Shown: piece by piece, positions 22,506-30,555 of the stretch | How positions within the stretch are numbered: position 1 is the first letter of the stretch | Layout of the letters: each line of letters begins with the position of its first letter | From: JANPCX01 sp031431125 | Lineage (GTDB): Bacteria; Pseudomonadota; Gammaproteobacteria; Burkholderiales; Burkholderiaceae_C | Direction of reading: 5' to 3' | DNA length: 58,920 nt | Assembly: GCA_031431125.1 (NCBI GenBank) | Contig: JANPCX010000039.1 | Span: 1-58,920 of the forward strand | Notes under the pieces: model-generated | Databases searched by the model: none | The model's input: the letters and a program-made list of their open reading frames with translations, nothing else | Told to the model about the DNA's origin: nothing | Translations under genes and position numbers: made by a program

Positions 22506-25325
22506 TCAAAACCGATGGTTCACATTGGCGTAAAAAATTCGACCTCTGGGGTCGGAATACCTGTCGTCGTAACCAAAGTTTTGGCCTCGGTTCACCCCAC
22601 CGTTAGACGGCACAAAAGGCGGTTTTTGGTTGAAGACGTTGATCAATCCCACGTTCAACGACCATGTTTTGTCGAATTGCCAAGCGCTTTGCCAGTCCAC
22701 GGTGCTGCTCCAAGGTACTTGGACACGCACCAACTCGTACTGTCCGGTGGGCTGACCGCTGGCGCCAAAACGCTGGGCTTGCACTGGCCTGTCGCGGTAG
22801 CCCGACTTGAAATTCAAGACCAAGGTGTGCCGCCACTGGGCCCGCTGCAAGGAGGTGGCCCAGCGGCCCCGCCAGCGGAAGGTGACTTCACCCAGCTCGG
22901 CATTGTTGCCCAGTGAGGAGTAGTAGGCGCCGCCAGGAGACAGCTGTTGAGCCTGGCGAAACACATGGCTGACGAGCCATTGGCTGGACCATTGACCACC
23001 AACGGCCTTCCAGCGAGCTTGGACGTCCAAGTCAAGACCGCTGCGGTACTCCTTACCCAAGTTTTGGTTCAGATACTGCAGGGCCAGGTAGTTGGTGCCC
23101 GAACTGGTGTCGCGCACCGTTGAAAAAGAAGCGGGGTAACGCAGCGGGTTGGCGAAAGCTTCTTCTTCGGGCAACTGGCCAATCACATCGCGCAAACCCA
23201 CATGCCAAAAGTCAGCCCCAACACTTAAAGACCGACTCGGCTCAATCCGAAATCCAACACTGACTTGGCGCGAACGTTCGGGCTTGAGCAATCCGTTGCC
23301 CCCCGCCAGAACGTCGTACTGTGACGCATCGGGGCGGCAGCGTGCTTGAAGGCTCTGTGCAATTTGCTGCAAGTCAGCAGAACAGTCGTAAGGGGACGAG
23401 GTTTGCCCATAGGCCTGCAATGCCGCCTTGGTCTGAGGTACGGTCGGCGCGCGAAAACCGGTGCCAGCCGAACCTCGCAACAAGAAACCAGGCAACGGTT
23501 GCCAGCGCGCACTGGCTTTGGCCGTGCTGGCTGATCCAACATCGCTGTAATGGTCAAGGCGCGCAGAGCCTGTGAGCTCCAATATTTTGCTAACGGGCAA
23601 CACCAGCTCGGCAAACCCGCTGCTGACATGGCGTGAGGCGCTGTACGGCTGCGTGGTGAAGGATTCGCCAAAGCGCACATCGCCAGGACGTCCTGCCGCA
23701 GGGTTGGCCAGCTCCCCAGTCACCGGATCAGCCAAACGTCCTTGCGCAAAAAGGCTGGGACGCGATTCATACCCCTCGCGGTGGAAGGACACACCCAAGC
23801 CCAAGACCACGGGGCCATGGGTCCAGTTCGCCAAAGGACGGCTGGCGCTGAGCGCCAAGGTGTGCAGTTGCGATACGCCACCGTCCCAGTCGCCTTGATA
23901 GGCCACGCTGCGCAAGGCCTCTTGTGCCTGCGGGGTTTGTTGACCAGGTCCAACAAAGGGGTTGATCAAACCTGAATTCAGCAATCGTCCGAACGCCAAC
24001 GCACCGGTGTAGCCGCTGATGCGGCTGCGGGCCTGGCTGCGCGAGTAACCGTAGCCACCTTTGTAGTCCCAAGCGCCGAAAAGGCCTTGCGCGGACAGAG
24101 CGAAATGACCAAAGTCGGCCGTCTCGCGGCCCGCTCGAGGGCCCAGGTCGGTCGTGCGATAAAGCGCGAAACTGTCTTGTGTCACCCCATGGGGCAACAA
24201 GTATTGGTTGTGCAAGGCACTGCCCGCCGGCACAAAGAGCGCGCCGGGAACGGGCGCCAACTGAAAACGAGACTCTGCCCGAGACAGCAAGGCGTCCACA
24301 CTCACCGAGTGTTCGGGACTGAGCTGCTGCGTGTAGGAGCTCCACAGGCTGCGTCGATCCCTTTGGGGCAGCAGAGCCAAGTCGCCGACAAAATCGTATT
24401 TGCAGACCGTGCTGCCTGCCGTGCTACCCGGTGTGGCAATGTGGCGTGCAGGGCAGCGGCCGCTGCTGAGAAAGCTGGGACTGATGACATCCCCTGCGTC
24501 GTTCACGGCGTTGGCCGGAATGCTGCTGAGCGCCGCCTGGACCACTTGGTATCGCTGTCCGTTGTGTTGAAACTCGGCCACACCGCTGCGCGCATAGGGC
24601 CTGGCGTTGGAAAAGAGCGCCTGTCTGGACTCGGCGCTCATGGCCAAGGTGAGGTTGCGGCCATCCACCGCCAAGTCCCCCCAGCCTTTGGTTGCATTGA
24701 GCCGTCTTTCCTGGCCGCCACCGCGTGGCGCGGAGAAACCGACGCTGACTTCAGCCACGTTCGTATCGCGCTTGGTAATGATGTTGACCACACCGGCGAT
24801 CGCATCGGCACCATAGACAGACGACGCACCGTCGGTCAGCACCTCCACGCGTTCAATGCTGAACAAGGGGATGGCGCTCAGATCCACTGCGGCGGCTGCA
24901 CCGGTCAGCGTTTGTCCGCCAAACTGAGCCAAGCGGCGGCCGTTGAGCAGCACCAAGGTACGAGCATCACCCATGCCGTGCAGGGAGGCGCCCGTGAATC
25001 CGTAGGAATTGGGGCCTGCGGCAAACGCATCACCAACACCGAGCTGCATCGCGGGCAAACGCTGCAGCAGTTCGGCAGTACTGCTGGCGCCAGAGCGGCT
25101 GATGTCTTCGCGGCGAATAACCAGCACTGGAAGGGCAGACTCGCCATCAATGCGTCGCACCGACGAGCCCGTCACCTCCACCTTGGGCAACACCGCAGGG
25201 GCGGAGCCCACCTGCGCAAACACTGCCGAAGACAAAAATCCTTGAGAAACCGCTGTCAAGAAAGCCGCGCTTACAGCGCAGACAAGGGAACCTTGCATAG
25301 GCTCTATTTTTTTTTCTATGTGCAT
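22506..25325 (-). CDS. TonB-dependent outer-membrane receptor
   Basis: This outer-membrane beta-barrel with plug imports a scarce ligand. The protein has 939 residues: a signal peptide ending near SAVFA (about residue 37), a TonB-box-like PKVEVTGS, a plug with DISRSGASSTAELLQRLP, VLLNGRRLA and IERVEVLTDGASSVYGADAIAGVVNIITK, then a long barrel ending in an aromatic residue (ANVNHRF). The plug style is that of receptors for larger organic ligands rather than simple siderophores, but the ligand cannot be named. A second in-frame ATG lies at 25298. It starts only 30 bases after ldcA ends and is followed by tonB-exbB-exbD-exbD, a self-contained uptake unit. No riboswitch is visible. Confidence 0.95.
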   Translation of the reverse strand: MHIEKKIEPMQGSLVCAVSAAFLTAVSQGFLSSAVFAQVGSAPAVLPKVEVTGSSVRRIDGESALPVLVIRREDISRSGASSTAELLQRLPAMQLGVGDAFAAGPNSYGFTGASLHGMGDARTLVLLNGRRLAQFGGQTLTGAAAAVDLSAIPLFSIERVEVLTDGASSVYGADAIAGVVNIITKRDTNVAEVSVGFSAPRGGGQERRLNATKGWGDLAVDGRNLTLAMSAESRQALFSNARPYARSGVAEFQHNGQRYQVVQAALSSIPANAVNDAGDVISPSFLSSGRCPARHIATPGSTAGSTVCKYDFVGDLALLPQRDRRSLWSSYTQQLSPEHSVSVDALLSRAESRFQLAPVPGALFVPAGSALHNQYLLPHGVTQDSFALYRTTDLGPRAGRETADFGHFALSAQGLFGAWDYKGGYGYSRSQARSRISGYTGALAFGRLLNSGLINPFVGPGQQTPQAQEALRSVAYQGDWDGGVSQLHTLALSASRPLANWTHGPVVLGLGVSFHREGYESRPSLFAQGRLADPVTGELANPAAGRPGDVRFGESFTTQPYSASRHVSSGFAELVLPVSKILELTGSARLDHYSDVGSASTAKASARWQPLPGFLLRGSAGTGFRAPTVPQTKAALQAYGQTSSPYDCSADLQQIAQSLQARCRPDASQYDVLAGGNGLLKPERSRQVSVGFRIEPSRSLSVGADFWHVGLRDVIGQLPEEEAFANPLRYPASFSTVRDTSSGTNYLALQYLNQNLGKEYRSGLDLDVQARWKAVGGQWSSQWLVSHVFRQAQQLSPGGAYYSSLGNNAELGEVTFRWRGRWATSLQRAQWRHTLVLNFKSGYRDRPVQAQRFGASGQPTGQYELVRVQVPWSSTVDWQSAWQFDKTWSLNVGLINVFNQKPPFVPSNGGVNRGQNFGYDDRYSDPRGRIFYANVNHRF

Positions 25326-25355
25326 CCTGACCCACCGATCGTTTTTTTGGGAACC

Positions 25356-26315
25356 TCACCAGCCCAACAACACCTGGCGGCCTTGGACAACCAGCTCTAC
25401 TTTGGCCCCCACAGGCAAACTGAGTTTGGTGGCCACATGACCGAAAGGCAATCCCGTGAGAACGGGGGTTGACGTCACTGAGCGCAAATAGGTCACCATG
25501 GATTTCAACTGATAGCCGCGGTCCAGGGGTGATTTCTTGAAGTCGGTGAACTGCCCGAGCAGCACCGCTTTTTGGCTGTCCAGCACACCGGCCTGGTGCA
25601 GCTGCAGCAAGGAACGTTCCACGCGGTAAGGGTGCTCGTTGACATCTTCCAAAAACAGCAAGCCGCCCTTGATGCGGGCTGTTGCGGGGAAATGCGGTGT
25701 ACCGAGCAGCGAGGTCAACATGCTCAAGTTGCCGCCCCACAGCCTGCCCTTGGCGTGCAGGCCATCAAAACTGACTTGTGCTGCTTTGCCGGAAGACTCG
25801 TTGAAACCCACGGCTTCGAGCTCGCCGCTCATGGCTTCCAAAAAACAGGCTTCGGTGATGTCATCCACCGCAGCAATGGGCTTGGTTCCGTGGTCGCTGT
25901 CGGCCTCACGGCCAAAGTCAAAACACGCCATCGGCCCAGCCCAGCTCCGCCCTTGTTCCGCATGCGGTGCGTGGGCCAGCAACGCCAACTGGAAAGCCGT
26001 GAAATCGCTGTGCCCAACCCAGCGCGTGCCCTGCTCCACGCTGCGGGCAACCCGAGCCCAATCAATCTCAGCCAACAAACGGGTCAATCCGTATCCACCG
26101 CGTGTGGCCATGGCGACCGAAGGTGCGCTGCTTGCCACCCGGTGAATTGCGTTCAAGCGCAGTGCGTCGTCGCCAGCGAACCGCTGGTGTTTGGCCAAGG
26201 CCGATTCGTCAACGCGGACTTCAAAGCCGTGGGCGCTCAAACGTTTGGCGGCGCGTTTGAGCGCAGCCGGTTCGGCGACAACCCCAGAGGGAGAAAACAG
26301 AGTCAGAGCCGTCAT
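25356..26315 (-). CDS. ldcA: LD-carboxypeptidase (muramoyltetrapeptide carboxypeptidase, family S66)
   Basis: This cytoplasmic enzyme of murein recycling cuts the terminal D-alanine from tetrapeptides. The 319 residues begin with LFSPSGVV and contain ATRGGYGLTRLL. The nucleophile region VGHSDFTAFQLAL has its serine in the family position. GGNLSMLTSLLGTP, LFLEDVNE and a C-terminal GLPFGHVATKLSLPVG segment with the catalytic histidine follow. It lies 10 bases after tadA, so an operon is likely. Confidence 0.93.
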   Translation of the reverse strand: MTALTLFSPSGVVAEPAALKRAAKRLSAHGFEVRVDESALAKHQRFAGDDALRLNAIHRVASSAPSVAMATRGGYGLTRLLAEIDWARVARSVEQGTRWVGHSDFTAFQLALLAHAPHAEQGRSWAGPMACFDFGREADSDHGTKPIAAVDDITEACFLEAMSGELEAVGFNESSGKAAQVSFDGLHAKGRLWGGNLSMLTSLLGTPHFPATARIKGGLLFLEDVNEHPYRVERSLLQLHQAGVLDSQKAVLLGQFTDFKKSPLDRGYQLKSMVTYLRSVTSTPVLTGLPFGHVATKLSLPVGAKVELVVQGRQVLLGW

Positions 26316-26325
26316 GGTTCAAAGG

Positions 26326-26913
26326 TTAAAACTGAGAGTCTTGGTCGAATGGCAGTTCCAGGGCTTCACCCGTGGGTATGTCTGCTCCACCTGGGTCGCT
26401 GAACAGCGGGGTTTGTGCCTGGGGACGAACATGGCGCCGTTCGCGGTATTGGGCGCGGCGCATGGCAAAAAAATCGCGCAGCACTTGGCCGCAAGCGTCT
26501 GCCAAAACGCCACCCAATACCTCGGTGTGGTGGTTGAGCTGAGGCTGGGCAAACAAATTGACCACCGATCCCGCAGCGCCGGTTTTTGGGTCGGGCGCAC
26601 CAAAAACAACACGTTTGAAGCGCGCATGCATCAAGGCCATGGCGCACATGGCGCAAGGTTCCAGGGTCACGAAAAGTTCGCACTCCGGCAGGCGGTAGTT
26701 GGCCAGCAACGTGGCCGCATGGCGTAGCGCCACAATTTCTGCGTGGGCGGTGGGATCGTGGTCGGTGATGGGGCGGTTGTAGCCGGTGGCGATGACCTGG
26801 CCCGCCCGCATGATGACGGCCCCGACCGGCACCTCACCCACCAGGGCGGCGTTGTGCGCCTGGTCCAAGGCCAGTCGCATGGCGTGTTCATCTGAGGGGC
26901 TGAAATCCGACAT
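26326..26913 (-). CDS. tadA: tRNA-specific adenosine-34 deaminase
   Basis: TadA converts the wobble adenosine of tRNA-Arg(ACG) to inosine. The 195-residue protein shows the deaminase zinc motifs HAEIVAL (His and catalytic Glu) and PCAMCAM, and the substrate loop DPKTGAAGSVVNLF. The C-terminal tail of about 35 residues is longer than in E. coli TadA and is rich in Arg and Pro. It is the middle gene of a SnoaL-tadA-ldcA run with gaps of 12 and 10 bases. Confidence 0.95.
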   Translation of the reverse strand: MSDFSPSDEHAMRLALDQAHNAALVGEVPVGAVIMRAGQVIATGYNRPITDHDPTAHAEIVALRHAATLLANYRLPECELFVTLEPCAMCAMALMHARFKRVVFGAPDPKTGAAGSVVNLFAQPQLNHHTEVLGGVLADACGQVLRDFFAMRRAQYRERRHVRPQAQTPLFSDPGGADIPTGEALELPFDQDSQF

Positions 26914-26925
26914 GGAGCGATGGCT

Positions 26926-27399
26926 TCAGCTCAGTTTGGCAACAAAACTGTCCAGACTGCGAGCCGCTTGTTTTTGTACCTGACCTCGCAGGAAAGGTGA
27001 CCAACCCAGCAACGCACCCGGTGCGCCCAAGGCCTGGCGTGACCAACGCCAAAAATCAAAACGGTCGATGTGGCGGCCAATCAAACCGTCGCGGAACTCA
27101 AAGTTTGCGTCAATTTGGTTCAGTACCTTGCGGCCGGTTTTGCTGAAGGTGTAGCGAGCATCCCAATGCGCTGATCCAACGCTGTCGTTGGCCTGGACCT
27201 CAGAGAAGGTCAGCTGCAAGTCTTTGCCTTGGGTGCACAACATGCGCCACATCTGCGCCGCACGCGGGCCATGCAGATCAAACGCCGGGTCGGTGAAATG
27301 CACCTCAGGGTGATAACAACGGGCCATGGTGGCCCAGTCACGGTTGGCAAACGCGCCGTAAAAGCGAGTGATCAAAGCGGCGTGGGGATGGGTGGTCAT
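26926..27399 (-). CDS. NTF2-like / SnoaL-like protein
   Basis: This 157-residue protein of the NTF2-like fold is recognised by the opening HAALITRFYGAFANRDWATMARCYHPEVHFTDP pattern (residues 6-38) and the later WDARYTFSKTGRKV and FDFWRWSRQALG blocks. Such proteins bind small hydrophobic molecules or act as lyases or isomerases. No catalytic assignment can be made. It heads the tadA-ldcA run. The 276 bp upstream, shared with the divergent chemoreceptor, hold no gene and probably both promoters. Confidence 0.85.
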   Translation of the reverse strand: MTTHPHAALITRFYGAFANRDWATMARCYHPEVHFTDPAFDLHGPRAAQMWRMLCTQGKDLQLTFSEVQANDSVGSAHWDARYTFSKTGRKVLNQIDANFEFRDGLIGRHIDRFDFWRWSRQALGAPGALLGWSPFLRGQVQKQAARSLDSFVAKLS

Positions 27400-27675
27400 G
27401 GTGACACGGTGTCGCGGCAGGTGCAGCAGTGTCGCAGTTTGTCAGCTGGTTTCGTCAAACATCACGTCAAATCATCCAAATAGACCCTGTAGTTCTGTCA
27501 CAAAGCACTTATTTTTTGAAGTGGCGAGCTAACACGCTTTTTATTCGGCTTTAGCGACGAAAGAACTCAAGCCATACTGGGTCACAACCGACAACCAAGC
27601 GTGGGCTGTGCGTATGGAGCGGCTGCCAGCAGTCAGAGCATTTCCTCGGCGTCAAAGCAGTAATGGAACACGATC

Positions 27676-29211
27676 ATGAAATCACTTCGTCACACACTCA
27701 TGCTTTTGTCTGCTTGCGGCATGGCAGTCGCAGGTTTGATCAGCGCCAGCTCTCTTTGGGGCTCGGCTGAATCAGCTCGGTCTACAGCCCAGGTTTTTAT
27801 TGTCAAGGACGTGGCAGCCGATATTCTGCCCCCGCCCCTTTTCTTGATTGAGTTGCGCCTGATGTTGTCCCAAGTCATCGAAGGCTCCATCACGCTAGAG
27901 AAGGCCAAGACAGAATCAGAGCGACTGCAAAAAGAATACAACGATCGCCTCGCGTATTGGGAAAAGAACGCACCTGAAGGCATCCAAAAACAACTGGTGG
28001 TTTCCCAGCACGAGACCGCCAAGGTTTTCATGGAAGGGGCCAACACCGCGTTGAAAGCTATGGTCGGGGGTGACCCTGCAGCTGCCAATGCTGAAATGCA
28101 ACTCGCCCAAATGAGTTTCGCCAAACATCGCGCGGCGGTGGACGAAAGTATGAAGATGACCATCGCCTTGGGTGAAGCCGCTCTGGCCAGCCATGAACGA
28201 ACGTCTAACCTCTTGTGGTGGTTCACCTTGGGTGTGCTCGGTTTAGCCGTCATCGGTTTGTCCAGCTTGGCCTGGTGGGCTACCCGCAGCATCATGGGTT
28301 TGACGGGCGGCGAACCTGCACGTGTGGCAGAAATTGCCAACGCGGTGGCAGATGGCGATTTGTCGGTGCAGGTGTCAGTCGCCCCAGGTGACAACCACAG
28401 CGTCATGGCGGCCATGGCACGCATGTGCCAGAGCCTGACCCATATCGTCGACCAGGTTCGAGCCAGCAGCGATGTGATCGCATCCGGTGCAAGCCAAATT
28501 GCCGGCAGCAACCTGGATTTGTCACAGCGCACCGAGGAACAAGCCTCCAGCCTACAAAGCACGGCCTCCGCCATGGAAGAAATTGCCAGTACCGTGGCGC
28601 ACAACGCCGACACCTCACGTCAAGCCAACGCCTTGGCCGCCACGGCCAGCAACGTGGCCGAACGCGGTGGCGAGGTGGTGAGCCAGGTGGTGACCACCAT
28701 GCAGGACATCACTGACAGCTCACGCAAAATCAACGACATCATCGGCGTCATTGATGGCATTGCATTTCAAACGAATATCTTGGCGCTGAACGCTGCCGTG
28801 GAAGCGGCGCGCGCGGGAGAACAAGGACGCGGTTTTGCCGTGGTCGCCAGCGAGGTTCGCAGCTTGGCCCAGCGCTCGGCCGTGGCCGCCAAGGAAATCA
28901 AAACCCTGATCGGCAGCAGCGTCGAGAAAGTGGATGCTGGCGCCAAACTCGTGACCGAAGCGGGCGCCACCATGGCAGAAATCGTGCAACAAGTGAAGCA
29001 CGTCACCTCCCTGATTGGCGAGATCAGCAACGCCACCACGGAACAAACCCAAGGGGTGTCACAGGTCGGCGAAGCCATCACCGTTCTGGATCAAACCACC
29101 CAGCAAAACACCGCTTTGGTGGAAGAGTCGGCCGCGGCTGCGGAAAACCTCAGCAAACAAGCCCAAGAGCTGGTGGGACTGGTGCGGATGTTCAAGCTCG
29201 CCAAGGCCTGA
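27676..29211 (+). CDS. Methyl-accepting chemotaxis protein, complete
   Basis: This 511-residue receptor has one membrane helix at about 9-28 and a periplasmic four-helix-type sensor to about 180. A second membrane segment is LLWWFTLGVLGLAVIGLSSLAWW (about 188-210), and a HAMP follows. The signalling coiled coil has its hairpin tip at IDGIAFQTNILALNAAVEAARAGEQGRGF (about 357-385). It ends without the NWETF-type tether. The distal part is very similar to the partial receptor at the start of the window. The periplasmic domain contains DILPPPLFLIELRLM, as in receptors classed with a four-helix-bundle sensor, but the ligand is unknown. No obvious sigma-28 promoter was found upstream. Confidence 0.96.
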   Translation: MKSLRHTLMLLSACGMAVAGLISASSLWGSAESARSTAQVFIVKDVAADILPPPLFLIELRLMLSQVIEGSITLEKAKTESERLQKEYNDRLAYWEKNAPEGIQKQLVVSQHETAKVFMEGANTALKAMVGGDPAAANAEMQLAQMSFAKHRAAVDESMKMTIALGEAALASHERTSNLLWWFTLGVLGLAVIGLSSLAWWATRSIMGLTGGEPARVAEIANAVADGDLSVQVSVAPGDNHSVMAAMARMCQSLTHIVDQVRASSDVIASGASQIAGSNLDLSQRTEEQASSLQSTASAMEEIASTVAHNADTSRQANALAATASNVAERGGEVVSQVVTTMQDITDSSRKINDIIGVIDGIAFQTNILALNAAVEAARAGEQGRGFAVVASEVRSLAQRSAVAAKEIKTLIGSSVEKVDAGAKLVTEAGATMAEIVQQVKHVTSLIGEISNATTEQTQGVSQVGEAITVLDQTTQQNTALVEESAAAAENLSKQAQELVGLVRMFKLAKA

Positions 29212-29232
29212 ACCGCCCCCACCGAAGAGCAT

Positions 29233-29775
29233 TCAACCCAGGGCGGCGCTGGGCTGCATTCGGGCCCAGCGGTTGGCATGGCGGGTGATCAAACTGGCGC
29301 AGCGTTTGAGGTCAGCCAGTTCAGTAGTTGTCCAGCGGCGCGGCACGTCCACCTGTTCACAGCACAGCAGCCCCTGGGCGCGGCCGTTGTAGGCAAACAC
29401 GGCGTCCAGCAGCGCGGTCACACGCAGCGGGCGCAGGTAGCTTTCGCGCATGCCATCCAGCCGAGGGGCGAGTGATGTGTCGTGGCAGACATAGGCACCG
29501 GCAGAAAAAATTTCCTGGAAGTAGGCGCGGTACTGATTCTGTTGAAACTCAGTTCCCCCAGGCAGGTGTTCGCCTGACTCGGTGTAGCTGCCGCTACATT
29601 GCATCGTGCCCACACCAGGTTCGCCGTGGAATACCCACATCGAAACCCGCGAACACTGAAAGTGCTGTTGAATAGCGACCAGGCCTTGCCTCTGCGCAGC
29701 CGCACGGTCCAAGGTACCGACCATCGCCTGCGCAGCGATGTGTTCGATTTGGTGATCCAAATGCTTGCTTGCCAC
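29233..29775 (-). CDS. GAF-domain protein
   Basis: This 180-residue protein consists almost entirely of one GAF domain: AAAQRQGLVAIQQHFQCSRVSMWVF opens it (residues 25-50), followed by a YFQEIFSAGAYVCHDTSLAP helix and strand, LLDAVFAYNGRAQGLLCCEQVDVPRRW and a closing ADLKRCASLITRHANRW helix. GAF domains bind small ligands, but no output domain is attached. The gene converges on the chemoreceptor, with 21 bases between the stops. The role is unknown; it may be a light, redox or small-molecule sensor acting through a partner. Confidence 0.85.
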   Translation of the reverse strand: MASKHLDHQIEHIAAQAMVGTLDRAAAQRQGLVAIQQHFQCSRVSMWVFHGEPGVGTMQCSGSYTESGEHLPGGTEFQQNQYRAYFQEIFSAGAYVCHDTSLAPRLDGMRESYLRPLRVTALLDAVFAYNGRAQGLLCCEQVDVPRRWTTTELADLKRCASLITRHANRWARMQPSAALG

Positions 29776-29880
29776 GACTGCCCTTCACTGCGACCAACAA
29801 CAGGTTCGCAGCGTCACAGGTTAGCGCAACTCTCAGAATATTGCAGCGCTAAATGCAAGGGCCAAGGGCGCTGGCGCCCC

Positions 29881-30399
29881 TCAAACCAAGGAACGATGCA
29901 GTCGGATCTCTTCAATCCGAGTGCCACCAATGTCCACAGTTTTGGCTGAGGGCAATTCACGCTTGAAGCCGGCCAGGTCATAAAAACGCAGGGCCCGCTC
30001 ATTGCGCAGAGCCACCCACAGGGTGACCTTGGTGCAACCTTCTTCTTGCAAACCGTCCCGCGCAGCGTCCCACAGCGCCAAACCCACGCCTTGGCCCCAA
30101 TACTTGGGGTGGGCATAGTTGGCCCAGATTTCGCCGGTAGACGATGGGGTTCCTTTGTCGCGTGAGCGGTCAAAGGCCACAAAGCCGACGATTTGCGTGC
30201 CCTCGCTCACCACCACCACCTGGGGTTCGCACAGGTCGATGGCTTCGCGCCAAAACGCCTGGCGTTTGTCTAAGGACAGCGAGTCCAAATGTTCGTCAGA
30301 AAGAATGCCTTTGTAGGCTTGCTGCCAAGAAGCGACATGGATTTCAGCGATGGCTTTGGCGTCACGAAGGGTAGCGGGGCGAGAGGAAAACAAGGGCAT
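29881..30399 (-). CDS. GNAT-family N-acetyltransferase
   Basis: This 172-residue protein transfers an acetyl group from acetyl-CoA to an amine. It begins with IRDAKAI-like IAEIHVASWQQAYKGIL, has the strand QIVGFVAFD, and the acetyl-CoA motif YWGQGVGLALWDAA, which stands for the R/QxxGxG/A loop. The later ALRNERALRFYDLAGFKRE is the typical C-terminal part. The substrate is unknown. It lies alone between the GAF gene and ygiQ, with a 156-bp gap upstream that is AT-rich near 30430. Confidence 0.92.
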   Translation of the reverse strand: MPLFSSRPATLRDAKAIAEIHVASWQQAYKGILSDEHLDSLSLDKRQAFWREAIDLCEPQVVVVSEGTQIVGFVAFDRSRDKGTPSSTGEIWANYAHPKYWGQGVGLALWDAARDGLQEEGCTKVTLWVALRNERALRFYDLAGFKRELPSAKTVDIGGTRIEEIRLHRSLV

Positions 30400-30555
30400 G
30401 GATGGAAACTGAAAAAAGAAAGACAGTGATCAAAAAAAAGACGAGCCGAATTGTGGCCGCAGAAAGCACGATGTTCGTCGCCGGGGCGATAAAAAAAGCA
30501 GTTGCTCGTTGAGCGTGCGACTGCGCGTTGGCCAACCCACAGGTCCGCAGCGCCC

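Noticed and set aside
22359..22916. 185-codon plus-strand frame crossing the tonB-receptor gap
   Set aside because: Most of it runs antisense to the receptor C-terminus. The unique first part shows no motif.
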